Shown here: positions 1-7,494 of the stretch, piece by piece
Layout of the letters: each line of letters opens with the position of its first letter
How positions within the stretch are numbered: the stretch's first letter is position 1
Assembly: GCA_020247005.1 (NCBI GenBank)
Contig: JADCJN010000285.1
Span: 1-35,067, forward strand
DNA length: 35,067 bases
Source: Silvanigrellales bacterium
GTDB taxonomy: Bacteria > Bdellovibrionota_B > Oligoflexia > Silvanigrellales > Silvanigrellaceae
Direction of reading: 5' to 3'
Notes under the pieces: model-generated
What the model was told of the DNA's origin: nothing
Databases searched by the model: none
Seen by the model: only the letters and a program-made list of their open reading frames with translations
Position numbers and translations under genes: made by a program

Positions 1-84
1 AGACACCTGCAAAGCACGAAGCCCCTCCAGCGAAAGCTGATCGATTTCCTTTATGCCGGCGCCAACGATGGTGAGGTGAAACAT
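1..84 (-). CDS. N-terminus of a borosin-like TP-methylase (SAM-dependent methyltransferase), cut by window edge
   Basis: The open frame begins at ATG 84 and runs off the left edge; only 28 residues are visible. They begin MFHLTIVGAGIKEIDQLSLE. This matches the first strand and glycine loop of tetrapyrrole-methylase-fold enzymes. It is closest to the borosin alpha-N-methyltransferases, whose N-termini read like LTIVGTGIESIGQMTLQAL. Ordinary CbiF/CobA-type members usually have a GPGD sequence at this point, which is absent here. Borosin enzymes methylate backbone amides of a peptide substrate, either fused to them or encoded separately. The gene lies downstream of the small peptide gene at 190-372, across a hairpin. 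The ribosome binding site is weak (GGAC ten bases upstream). Seen: the N-terminal motif. Inferred: borosin activity. The rest of the enzyme lies outside the window, so another TP-methylase is possible. Confidence 0.6.
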   Translation of the reverse strand, partial: MFHLTIVGAGIKEIDQLSLEGLRALQVS

Positions 85-101
85 GATCTGTGAGTCCAAT
101 G

Positions 102-152
102 AAAAGGGGCTTCCGGAACATCGCCTTGGAGCGACGCCATGCCGGAAGCCCC
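102..152 (-). terminator. Intra-operon attenuator-like hairpin between peptide gene and methyltransferase
   Basis: The arms GGGGCTTCCGG (106-116) and CCGGAAGCCCC (142-152) are a perfect 11-bp inverted repeat around a 25-base loop. Read on the minus strand, the stem is followed directly by four T residues (105-102). This would partially terminate transcription after the peptide gene. It would give more peptide mRNA than methyltransferase mRNA, an arrangement common in peptide-modification operons. Confidence 0.6.
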
Positions 153-189
153 GTGAGAAGGGAAGGGTAACGAAAACCAGCGGTGAGTG

Positions 190-372
190 TTACTTCTTAT
201 CGCCAGCCGTGTTCGACTTCTGGGTTTCAGCATCTTGCGCGCGGATCTCTGCGAGGATCTTTTCGAGATCGGCAGGCACGACCGCCAGGAAGCGCGGACG
301 ACCGCCGCCCCCACCCCAATCTTGCTTCGACGCCAAAGTGGAACTTTCAAGTGCACTCATTTTAAACAGCAT
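190..372 (-). CDS. Small Gly-rich peptide, candidate methyltransferase substrate
   Basis: This is a 60-residue protein of no family I recognise. I chose ATG 372 because AAGGA lies eight bases upstream; the next in-frame ATG, at 360, has no such site. The peptide has a Ser/Thr-rich N-terminal third, then Trp19 followed by five glycines (20-24). A short hydrophobic stretch (FLAVV, 28-32) leads into a predicted amphipathic helix (PADLEKILAEIRAQDAE), and the tail is polar and lysine-rich. There is no signal peptide. It lies upstream of a borosin-like methyltransferase gene, separated by an attenuator-like hairpin. By position it could be the separately encoded substrate of a split borosin system. 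I cannot see a typical core or binding domain, so this rests on context. Confidence 0.55.
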   Translation of the reverse strand: MLFKMSALESSTLASKQDWGGGGGRPRFLAVVPADLEKILAEIRAQDAETQKSNTAGDKK

Positions 373-645
373 GAATACGGTCCTTCGTTTGTGTTCTGCC
401 GGAAGACAGTCCCGGCAGGGCTGGTGAAGGGTGTCTGTCACCGCCAATGGAAGGAACGGCTGAGGCTTGGGAATGCTGCAGGACTTTCTCAGAGAGTCGC
501 AAAAATTTAAGCTCTTTGGATTTTTTCTCAGGGCCGCAGGTTCCCATGGCTGAGGGGTAAAGGCCCTGCTCGGCCTCGTTCATGATCGTTGCACCTTCAA
601 CGACGGAAGGTGTCCGATGGGTGCCCACTCGCCCCTGTTATTGCG
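373..645. other. Intergenic region upstream of the peptide gene, with a leader hairpin
   Basis: I see no convincing gene here. A 7-bp inverted repeat, CTGCCGG (396-402) and CCGGCAG (412-418), with a 9-base loop lies about 24 bases upstream of the peptide start. It would form a stem in the 5' leader of the minus-strand transcript. No clear sigma-70 promoter could be assigned. Confidence 0.4.
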
Positions 646-1401
646 TTACGGCTCCGCGAGCCCCCGGAGGAACGGCGCTTCGTATTCGTCCATGGCGAAC
701 GAGCATGTGACGCGCAGGAGCTTCTCCTTAGGAAACACCTTCGTGTTGTAGTGCGATCTCTTGCGGAAATCGGCGGCGATGCGCTGGAACGATTCCTCGA
801 GTTCCTTGGCGTCCTCGGGCGTGAGGGAGTGCACATGGACATCGAGGCGCGTCGTTCCTTTCGCCAGGTACGATCGTCCCACATGGTTTGAAAAATCGAG
901 AAAGAGGTCGAGAGCGAGCTTGCGACCAAGGCGGCTTTCCTGGGGCCACGTCAAAGGGGAGCGAAGCTTGAGGCGAACTTTGTCGCCGGGAAGGCGCTCG
1001 AGGATGCGTGCGTTCTCGAGCGCGCCAAGGCGCGACCGCAGTTCGGCGTCATCGATGCCCTCGGCACGCTGGACCTCCTTGGGACTCGCGCCCCGGGCAA
1101 GCTTCACGGTGAACGAAAACAGGGCAGGAAATTCCGCAAAGAGTTCGATCTGTTCTTCGTCGAGCGCACTTCCTTCGGGTTCGCTGCGCGCCGAGGTCTG
1201 CGCGATCTCCTCGAGAGAAAGCCCGAGCCATTCGCAAATGGCGAGGAGGCGCTGAAGACTGACGTCGCCCGAGGCGAGATCCCTCTTCACCGTGGCAAGC
1301 GAAACACCCAAGTGCCGGGCGAGATCGGCGTATTTCAACGCCCGCGCTTTGAGGATGCCCTTGATGGCGCCGGCGATGGCCGCGGCTTGGCGTTGCGTCA
1401 C
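646..1401 (-). CDS. Helix-turn-helix transcriptional regulator, TIGR02147/DUF4423-like
   Basis: A 251-residue protein from GTG 1401, with GAGGG close upstream. The frame stays open to an ATG at 1521, but that extension is Arg/Ser-rich and crosses a cluster of inverted repeats, so I do not include it. Residues about 20-70 form a Cro/C1-type helix-turn-helix (YADLARHLGVSLATVKRDLA, then LLAICEWLGLSLEEIA). The C-terminal half has a winged-helix-like segment and an alpha/beta segment with the spacing of TIGR02147/DUF4423-type proteins, including a final VTCSFAMDEYEAPFL. Proteins of this type are abundant in Bdellovibrionota and Fibrobacteres. It is divergent from the secreted S9 peptidase and may control it, but nothing shows this directly. 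Family assignment is moderate; effector unknown. Confidence 0.75.
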   Translation of the reverse strand: MTQRQAAAIAGAIKGILKARALKYADLARHLGVSLATVKRDLASGDVSLQRLLAICEWLGLSLEEIAQTSARSEPEGSALDEEQIELFAEFPALFSFTVKLARGASPKEVQRAEGIDDAELRSRLGALENARILERLPGDKVRLKLRSPLTWPQESRLGRKLALDLFLDFSNHVGRSYLAKGTTRLDVHVHSLTPEDAKELEESFQRIAADFRKRSHYNTKVFPKEKLLRVTCSFAMDEYEAPFLRGLAEP

Positions 1402-1443
1402 ACTTCCCTCGTTACGACGTGATCCGTTCCTCGCCCCGGGACT

Positions 1444-1529
1444 CGAAGCCGTCGATCGAACGAGGCTTCGATTCCGACACTCCGGGAGCCTCCTGAGGCT
1501 CATGCAATGAGCCCCATCCAAAGGGGCTC
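1444..1529. repeat. Cluster of four consecutive and overlapping inverted repeats in a divergent intergenic region
   Basis: Four 7-bp inverted repeats occur in 86 bases: CGAAGCC/GGCTTCG (1444-1450, 1464-1470); GAGCCTC/GAGGCTC (1486-1492, 1495-1501); GGCTCAT/ATGAGCC (1497-1503, 1507-1513); and GAGCCCC/GGGGCTC (1509-1515, 1523-1529). The last three share arm bases, so as RNA they would be mutually exclusive hairpins. As DNA they would be overlapping operators between the regulator and the S9 peptidase gene. Confidence 0.55.
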
Positions 1530-1631
1530 GCCAAGGGCTTTAAAGGGGAGTCTACCACAGGTGCGTTCCCACCCGGCCGGCCCCGCGAACCCGGCCGCGG
1601 TCGATTCCCAGCCGCCAACGGAGCCCGTTCC

Positions 1632-3605
1632 ATGAACCCTACGCTTCCCCTCGCCTGCCTTTCCCTGGCCACGCTCTCTGCCTCGGGCCAAGCCCTGCCT
1701 CAGGGCGCAGGCGATACCGAATCGCCCTCGGCGCGCATCCTCTCCGCAACGGGCGTGGCACGACTTCCCGAGGCGCCGCGTTACCCCTACGAGGAATTCT
1801 ACAGAACCTCACCTTTGTCGGATTTCCGATTTAGCGCCGATGGCCAAACTGTCTTCTTCCTCAAGTCCGACGGAAACGTGAGGAACGTCTTTTCGCTCGA
1901 CGTCTTGACCCTCCGCACGTCGCAGGTGACCCGCTTCACAAACGCCGTAAGCGCCTTCCGCATCGACGACTCGAATCGTTTCCTAGTGGCGCAGGTCGAC
2001 AATGGGGGTGACGAGAACTTCGCTTTGTTCAAAGTCGATTTGGAAAGCGGACAATCCATCGACGTCTCCCACAACTTAAAGGGGGAACGCAGCCTCCTTT
2101 GCGACCTCTCGCCCGATGGCCGCACGCTCTATTTCTCGCAGAGCAAGGGGGCGAAGAACGCACAAGCACTGAAGGCGGTCGACCTCGCAACGTTCGAGAT
2201 CAAGACTCTCGTGGAAGAGGAAGACGCCCTTCTCTTCTGCCAGGGGCTCTCGCACGATGGCGGCGTCCTCGCCTTCGCCCGTTTCATTGAAAATCGGGAA
2301 ACCCATCTCGCCCTTTTCGATCTCGCGACGAAAGAAGTCATTCCCGTGGGGCAGGAGAAGGGCGTCACCCACGACGCTCTAGCCTTCGACAACAAGCGGG
2401 GGTTTTTCTACTTGAGCGACAAGGATTCCGACACAAAACGACTTTGGCGTTTCGATTTCGACCTCCGTACATCCGTTCTCGTTCCTCTGCCGTTCGAGGC
2501 GAATGCGGACATCGGGGACATCGTATCCGTCGGACTTTCGCGCGCGGGGGAGGTTCTTTCGGCAACCTTTCGCGACGGCCTCCAAACCTCCTTTGAAGAC
2601 TTCCGTCCGGGAGTAAATCAAGAATTCTCAAGCGTATTTTCAGGCAGCCGCGCAAGCGCCGCAGTGTTCTCGAAGACCGATTCTACGACGGCGATTCTGG
2701 TCATCGCGCAGGGCGCCGCACCCGACCGTTACGTTCTTCAGAAGGACTCAAGATTCGACACCTTCTATGACGCGAACGTCTCTGACATCCCCCCGGAAGC
2801 ATTCGCTGTGCCGTACTCCACACGCGTGAACAGCTTCGATGGGTTGCCCATTCCCACACACCTGTTCCTTCCGCCCGCTACGAACTCAAGCACGAAGCGC
2901 CCTGTCGTTGTCTGGGTCCACGGCGGCCCGGAAGACCACGTCGACCCCGGCTATTCCGAGAGACTCCAATTCCTGGCGAATCAAGGATACGTTGTGGTTG
3001 CGCCCAATGTGCGGGGCAGCTCGGGATTCGGAAAAACCTACACGTCCCTCGACGATGGCGATTGGGGGGGAGGCCACATCCGCGACCTCGTCGCCGTTGC
3101 GCGCTGGGCCAAGACCCTCTCGTTCGTCGACCACGAGCGGGTGTCGGTGGTGGGGGGGAGTTTCGGGGGTTTCAGCGTCCTGTCGCTTGTTACGCAGTTC
3201 CCCACGGAGTTCAACGCCGCCGTGGACGTCTTCGGTCCGGCGGAAATGGCCAGCTTCGTCGATTCGTGGCCCGAGAGCGTCGTGCCCACGTGGCTTCGTG
3301 AGTTGGGAACCGACCCGCGCGAGGACGAAGCCTTCAACAGGCGGGTGTCACCTTACTACCACCTCGAGGACATCGCGGTGCCCCTGCAGGTGCACCAGGG
3401 CGCCCGCGACACGCGTATGCCTCAGGAACAATCCGACAGGCTCGTGGAGGCGCTCGTGCGCTTGGGGAAGCCCGTGGAGTATCACGTGTACGAAGACGAA
3501 GGGCACGGTTTCCGCAAGTTCGCGAACGCCCGCCTCGCCTTCACCCGCATCGCAGAATTCCTCGCCGCAGCGAGACCGCTCGCACTCACACCGCCGAAGC
3601 CTTGA
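1632..3605 (+). CDS. Secreted prolyl-oligopeptidase-family (S9) serine peptidase
   Basis: A 657-residue protein. The start ATG is preceded by GGAG at eight bases. Residues 1-20 form a signal peptide ending near SASGQA. Residues about 50-380 are a WD/PD40-like beta-propeller (for example FRFSADGQTVFFLKSDG and CDLSPDGRTLYFSQ). The C-terminal third is an alpha/beta hydrolase with HGGPEDH, the nucleophile elbow GGSFGG (Ser510), Asp593 (GARDTRMP) and His625 (DEGHGF), so the catalytic triad is complete. The length fits dipeptidyl/acylaminoacyl peptidases. It probably cleaves peptides outside the cytoplasm. It stands alone, divergent from a regulator gene. The next gene converges on it, and I see no strong terminator in the 108-base gap. 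Confidence 0.93.
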   Translation: MNPTLPLACLSLATLSASGQALPQGAGDTESPSARILSATGVARLPEAPRYPYEEFYRTSPLSDFRFSADGQTVFFLKSDGNVRNVFSLDVLTLRTSQVTRFTNAVSAFRIDDSNRFLVAQVDNGGDENFALFKVDLESGQSIDVSHNLKGERSLLCDLSPDGRTLYFSQSKGAKNAQALKAVDLATFEIKTLVEEEDALLFCQGLSHDGGVLAFARFIENRETHLALFDLATKEVIPVGQEKGVTHDALAFDNKRGFFYLSDKDSDTKRLWRFDFDLRTSVLVPLPFEANADIGDIVSVGLSRAGEVLSATFRDGLQTSFEDFRPGVNQEFSSVFSGSRASAAVFSKTDSTTAILVIAQGAAPDRYVLQKDSRFDTFYDANVSDIPPEAFAVPYSTRVNSFDGLPIPTHLFLPPATNSSTKRPVVVWVHGGPEDHVDPGYSERLQFLANQGYVVVAPNVRGSSGFGKTYTSLDDGDWGGGHIRDLVAVARWAKTLSFVDHERVSVVGGSFGGFSVLSLVTQFPTEFNAAVDVFGPAEMASFVDSWPESVVPTWLRELGTDPREDEAFNRRVSPYYHLEDIAVPLQVHQGARDTRMPQEQSDRLVEALVRLGKPVEYHVYEDEGHGFRKFANARLAFTRIAEFLAAARPLALTPPKP

Positions 3606-3713
3606 TCTGCCAGCCCAACGACGCGGTGGCGGTTTTCTGCGAGAACTCGCGAGGAACCTAGCAACTGGATGAGGCGATGACGGCCGCGTGAACCTTATAT
3701 TTCTTCAAAAATC

Positions 3714-4424
3714 TTAGACAACCGCACCGAAAATCGTTCCAATTCCTGCGGTGATGCCCATCGCCAGAGCTCCCCAGAATGCGACCCTCGCGGCTCCCTT
3801 CCAGGCACCCGCTCCACCCACCCGTGCCGCCAAAACACCGAGCATGACCAGGAAGGCGAGTGAGGCGACCGAAACGACGACAATAAGATTCTTCGGAGAA
3901 GAAACGACAACCATCACGAGAGGCAACGCGGCTCCAACAGCAAAGGCACCAGCCGATGCCGACGCAGCCTGTATGGGCCGCGCGCTCAGTTGCTCGGTGA
4001 TTCCCAATTCGTCGCGCGCGTGACTACCGAGGGCATCGTGGGCCATAAGCTGTTCGGCCACCTTGGCCGCAACATCTGCCTCGACACCACGGCTCATGTA
4101 AATTTGCGCGAGTTCCTCGCGTTCGAATTCCATATTCGATGCGAGTTCCGCTTTCTCGCGTGCCAAATCTGCCTTCTCGGTGTCCTCTTGGGAACTGACG
4201 GAGACGTATTCTCCGGCGGCCATCGACATGGCACCCGCAACCAGGCCCGCGATTCCCGTCATGAGGATGCTTTGGTGCGAAGAGTTTGCAGCGGCGACAC
4301 CCAAAATAAGACTCGCAGTCGACACGATCCCATCATTCGCACCCAGCACAGCCGCACGGAGCCAGCCAATATGTTGGGAGCGATGGGATTCAGGGCGCAT
4401 CGGAGAAGGCTTTATTTGAGCCAC
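3714..4424 (-). CDS. VIT1/CCC1-family iron/manganese transporter
   Basis: A 236-residue membrane protein starting at GTG 4424, with GGAGG six bases upstream. The N-terminus has the family signature, with GWLRAAVLGANDGIVSTASLILGV split over the first membrane helix. It continues with GLVAGAMSMAAGEYVSVSSQEDTEKADL, the acidic metal-handling segment. A cytoplasmic helical stretch rich in Glu follows (EFEREELAQIYMSRGV), and then three C-terminal membrane helices. The family moves Fe2+ or Mn2+ out of the cytoplasm, or into vacuoles in eukaryotes. No ferritin-like domain is attached, unlike MbfA. It lies 153 bases downstream of a P-type cation ATPase on the same strand, so shared cation detoxification is plausible. 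Metal preference cannot be read from the sequence. Confidence 0.92.
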   Translation of the reverse strand: MAQIKPSPMRPESHRSQHIGWLRAAVLGANDGIVSTASLILGVAAANSSHQSILMTGIAGLVAGAMSMAAGEYVSVSSQEDTEKADLAREKAELASNMEFEREELAQIYMSRGVEADVAAKVAEQLMAHDALGSHARDELGITEQLSARPIQAASASAGAFAVGAALPLVMVVVSSPKNLIVVVSVASLAFLVMLGVLAARVGGAGAWKGAARVAFWGALAMGITAGIGTIFGAVV

Positions 4425-4577
4425 GTTTTTCCTCCACCGGCAGGTCTACGCCCGAATGCCTCGCGACGCGAACATTATGTTGGCGGCTGGAACTTCGAAA
4501 AACGATTTCGGAACCCGATCCCGCTCGCCTGGACTCCTCCTCTTTCGCAATGCGCGGAAAACGGAAGTTGAAGGGTT

Positions 4578-7412
4578 TTATGAGAAGACCTCCTTCGAAG
4601 GCGTCCGTTTGGGCGCAAAGACGGCCTTGACCGCCTCCATCAATGCCAGAAGCACGAGGGCCATGCCCGCGCACAGGCCGAGGCGTTCCCACGAAAGCGC
4701 AGTGGTCTCGAAGAACGGGAGGACAGGAGCGAAGGTCACACTCACGACTTGCAGCACGATGGCGACCGCGACCATGGCGAGCAGGGCCTTATTGCCCGTC
4801 ACGCCCGTCGAGAGCACACTGCGCGAGAACGAGCGAGCTGAGAACGCACGCGCCACCTGAGTGAACGCGAGGGCAGTGAACAGAGTCGTTCCCCACAATG
4901 TCAGAGACTCTGGCGTTTGGTCCTTGGGCCAGAGGAAGAAGCCCAGGATCATGAGCGCGGCGCCGAGCATTGGTCCTACGAGCACGATGTGGAGGCCCAC
5001 GCCGCGTGCGAACACTGACTCGTCGGGCTTAAAGGGCGGCCGCGACATGGTGTCCTTCTCGGCCTTTTCGAGCCCCATGCCCAGGCCAAGAAGGCCGTCG
5101 GTGAGAAGGTTCGAGAAGAGGATCTGGATGGGCGTGAGCATGGCCTTGAGGCCCACAAGCGGCGACACGACCACGAGGATAACCTTTGCCACGTTGCCCG
5201 AGAGCGAGAACATGAGAAAGCGACGCAGGTTGTCGTAAACGACACGGCCCTCTTCGATGGCGGCAACGATGGTGGCGAAGTTGTCGTCGAGAAGGACGAT
5301 GTCGGCTGCTTCTTTCGCTACGTCAGTGCCTGTGCCCATCGCCACGCCGATGTCGGCCTTGCGAAGAGCAGGCGCATCGTTCACGCCGTCACCGGTCATA
5401 GCCACAATATGCCCATTGGCTTGCAGTGCGGCCACGATGCGCAACTTCTGCTCGGGGGAGACGCGTGCATAGACCTTCGTCGACTCCACGATTCCGCGAA
5501 GTGCCCCTTCATCAAGGGTTGAAAGATCCGCACCCGTTACGGCCTCGTCGTGCCTGTCGCAAACCCCGAGGTCGAGCGCAATCGCTTTGGCTGTGGCAGG
5601 GTGGTCACCCGTGATCATCACCACGCGCACGCCCGCTTTGCGGCACGTGGCTACAGCCGCGCGGGCCTCCGGTCGCGGAGGATCGATCATTGCGCACAGA
5701 CCTATGAACGAGAGGTCATCTTCCCATGAAGCGCCCGCTTGCTCGAGTGCCGGTTGGGAAAGCCCGCGTGCAGCGACCGCGAGCACGCGCTCACCACCGT
5801 CGGCCCACAGTTCGGCCTGGCGAACCATCGCTGCCTTCATTCCCTGGTCGAGGCTGACAACGCGGCCTTCCAGGAACGCCGTGCGACAACGCGAAAGGAC
5901 CTGTTCCATGGCGCCCTTCGTGATGGCGACGTGACGATGGTCCGATACGGTTTCTAACCAAGCTGTGTGCTGAGAAACAGGCATGGTCGTTCCGGCGGAA
6001 CGGGCGCTGTCGAGGTCGTGCACCGTGGTCATCAGCTTTCGGTCCGAATCGAAGGGATGTTCTGCAACGCGAGGTGCTGAACCAACCAGGTTCAACTTCA
6101 AGAACCCCGCTTTTTCCGCTGCTTCCACAAGGGCAATTTCGGTGGGGTCGCCTATGAGCTTGCCACTGTCGCGCTCAACATCCGTGCAGAGCGTAAAGGC
6201 CTGCAAAACCACCGAAGGCCCAGGAGCGAGGGTACGTTCGGGTGCCAAAAAGCTTGCATCGAGAACCTGGCCCGAGGCGTCCATCACACGCGTAACCGTC
6301 ATGTGATTTTGCGTCAGGGTACCAGTTTTGTCGGAGCAGATGGTCGTAACTGAGCCTAGGGTTTCTACCGCCGGCAGCTTCCTGACGAGGGCCTTACGCT
6401 TCAACATACGTTGCGCACCCAGGGCAAGAGTGAAGGTCAGCACGGCGGGCAGACCTTCAGGCACCACCGCCACGGCGATGCTGATGGCGAGAACGAGGAC
6501 ACTCGACCAAGACTGCCCTTCGATGAAGACGCCTATGAAAGCCACCGCCATGGCGATGGCCAAGGCAAGGAGACCGAGAGCCTTTCCGAGCTTGTCGAGC
6601 TTTTTTTGCAATGGAGTCTTCGACTTTTTGACCGCTTGGATAAGCGTGGCAATACGCCCCAGCTCCGTGCGCTGTCCGGTCTCGACAACGAGAACCTTTG
6701 CGCGCCCAAAAGTCACTGCTGAGCCGAGAAAGACCATATTGATACGATCTCCGACTCCAAGACTCGGGTCACTCAGCGCCTCGACCTTCTTCTCTACCGG
6801 CTCCGATTCCCCCGTGAGTGCAGATTCCTGAACTCGAAGACTCTGGACCTCCAGGAGCCGGCCATCCGCAGGAACGGTATGCCCTGCTTCGAGCAGCATC
6901 ACGTCGCCGGGAACCAACTCTCGCGAAGGCACGGTCGTGGGCGTTCCATCACGCATCACGCGGACGCTTGGCATCGACATTTGCTTGAGTGCGGCAATGG
7001 CCTTCTGCGCCCGGTACTCTTGCAACGTGCCCAGCACCACAAAAAGCACGACAATTGCAAAAATGGCCACGGCATCGACCGGGAAACCGCTCCCGCCCTT
7101 GAAGATGAGCGCGAGCACACCCGCCACGAGCAGGATGAGAATCATTGAAGAGGAGGCTTGCTCCCAAAAGATGCGGCCAAGTCCGTTGCCCGAAGTCTCC
7201 TCGAGTTCATTGGGTCCTAGGGTGCGCAACTTCTCGGTGGCTGCCGACGCACTCAGGCCGCTTCGCGTGGAACCGAGGTCGCGCAGCGCATCCTCGGCTG
7301 AACGCACGTGCCAAGTTGCATGGCCTTCTGACTGAGGCACTCTTTCTCTTTGCTGGGTCGATTCTTGCTCTGAAGCAAGAGTTTTTGAAAGTCTAAATCT
7401 CACAATGCTCAC
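4578..7412 (-). CDS. P2-type cation-transporting ATPase (Ca2+-ATPase-like)
   Basis: A 944-residue P-type ATPase. The start is GTG 7412 with GGA close upstream; the exact start is uncertain. The cation-ATPase N domain comes first (HVRSAEDALRDLGS), then the actuator with TGES (200-203). Membrane helix 4 carries PEGLPA (318-323), the phosphorylation site DKTGTLTQN has Asp361, and the hinge TGDGVNDAP lies at 673-681. Membrane helix 6 has Asn768 and Asp772 (SNLLTDG). These place it with SERCA/PMCA-like P2 pumps. In the M5 motif (SGNVAKVIL) the position of SERCA Glu771 is Lys743, so at most one Ca2+ site is expected; Na+/K+ or Mn2+ transport cannot be excluded. No heavy-metal CPC motif or N-terminal CxxC is present. 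It lies between the baeRF-like gene and the VIT transporter gene. Confidence 0.93.
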   Translation of the reverse strand: MSIVRFRLSKTLASEQESTQQRERVPQSEGHATWHVRSAEDALRDLGSTRSGLSASAATEKLRTLGPNELEETSGNGLGRIFWEQASSSMILILLVAGVLALIFKGGSGFPVDAVAIFAIVVLFVVLGTLQEYRAQKAIAALKQMSMPSVRVMRDGTPTTVPSRELVPGDVMLLEAGHTVPADGRLLEVQSLRVQESALTGESEPVEKKVEALSDPSLGVGDRINMVFLGSAVTFGRAKVLVVETGQRTELGRIATLIQAVKKSKTPLQKKLDKLGKALGLLALAIAMAVAFIGVFIEGQSWSSVLVLAISIAVAVVPEGLPAVLTFTLALGAQRMLKRKALVRKLPAVETLGSVTTICSDKTGTLTQNHMTVTRVMDASGQVLDASFLAPERTLAPGPSVVLQAFTLCTDVERDSGKLIGDPTEIALVEAAEKAGFLKLNLVGSAPRVAEHPFDSDRKLMTTVHDLDSARSAGTTMPVSQHTAWLETVSDHRHVAITKGAMEQVLSRCRTAFLEGRVVSLDQGMKAAMVRQAELWADGGERVLAVAARGLSQPALEQAGASWEDDLSFIGLCAMIDPPRPEARAAVATCRKAGVRVVMITGDHPATAKAIALDLGVCDRHDEAVTGADLSTLDEGALRGIVESTKVYARVSPEQKLRIVAALQANGHIVAMTGDGVNDAPALRKADIGVAMGTGTDVAKEAADIVLLDDNFATIVAAIEEGRVVYDNLRRFLMFSLSGNVAKVILVVVSPLVGLKAMLTPIQILFSNLLTDGLLGLGMGLEKAEKDTMSRPPFKPDESVFARGVGLHIVLVGPMLGAALMILGFFLWPKDQTPESLTLWGTTLFTALAFTQVARAFSARSFSRSVLSTGVTGNKALLAMVAVAIVLQVVSVTFAPVLPFFETTALSWERLGLCAGMALVLLALMEAVKAVFAPKRTPSKEVFS

Positions 7413-7494
7413 TTCGTCCTATCCTACCAAGATGTGTCGAACACCGGTGGACGAGATGTTCTCCCACCTGCGCCGTAAAGGGTTCCTGCGTCGG

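Noticed and set aside
2839-3672. A 277-codon plus-strand frame inside the S9 peptidase gene
   Set aside because: It is an alternate frame of the catalytic domain; its translation is Ser/Arg/Pro-rich shadow sequence.
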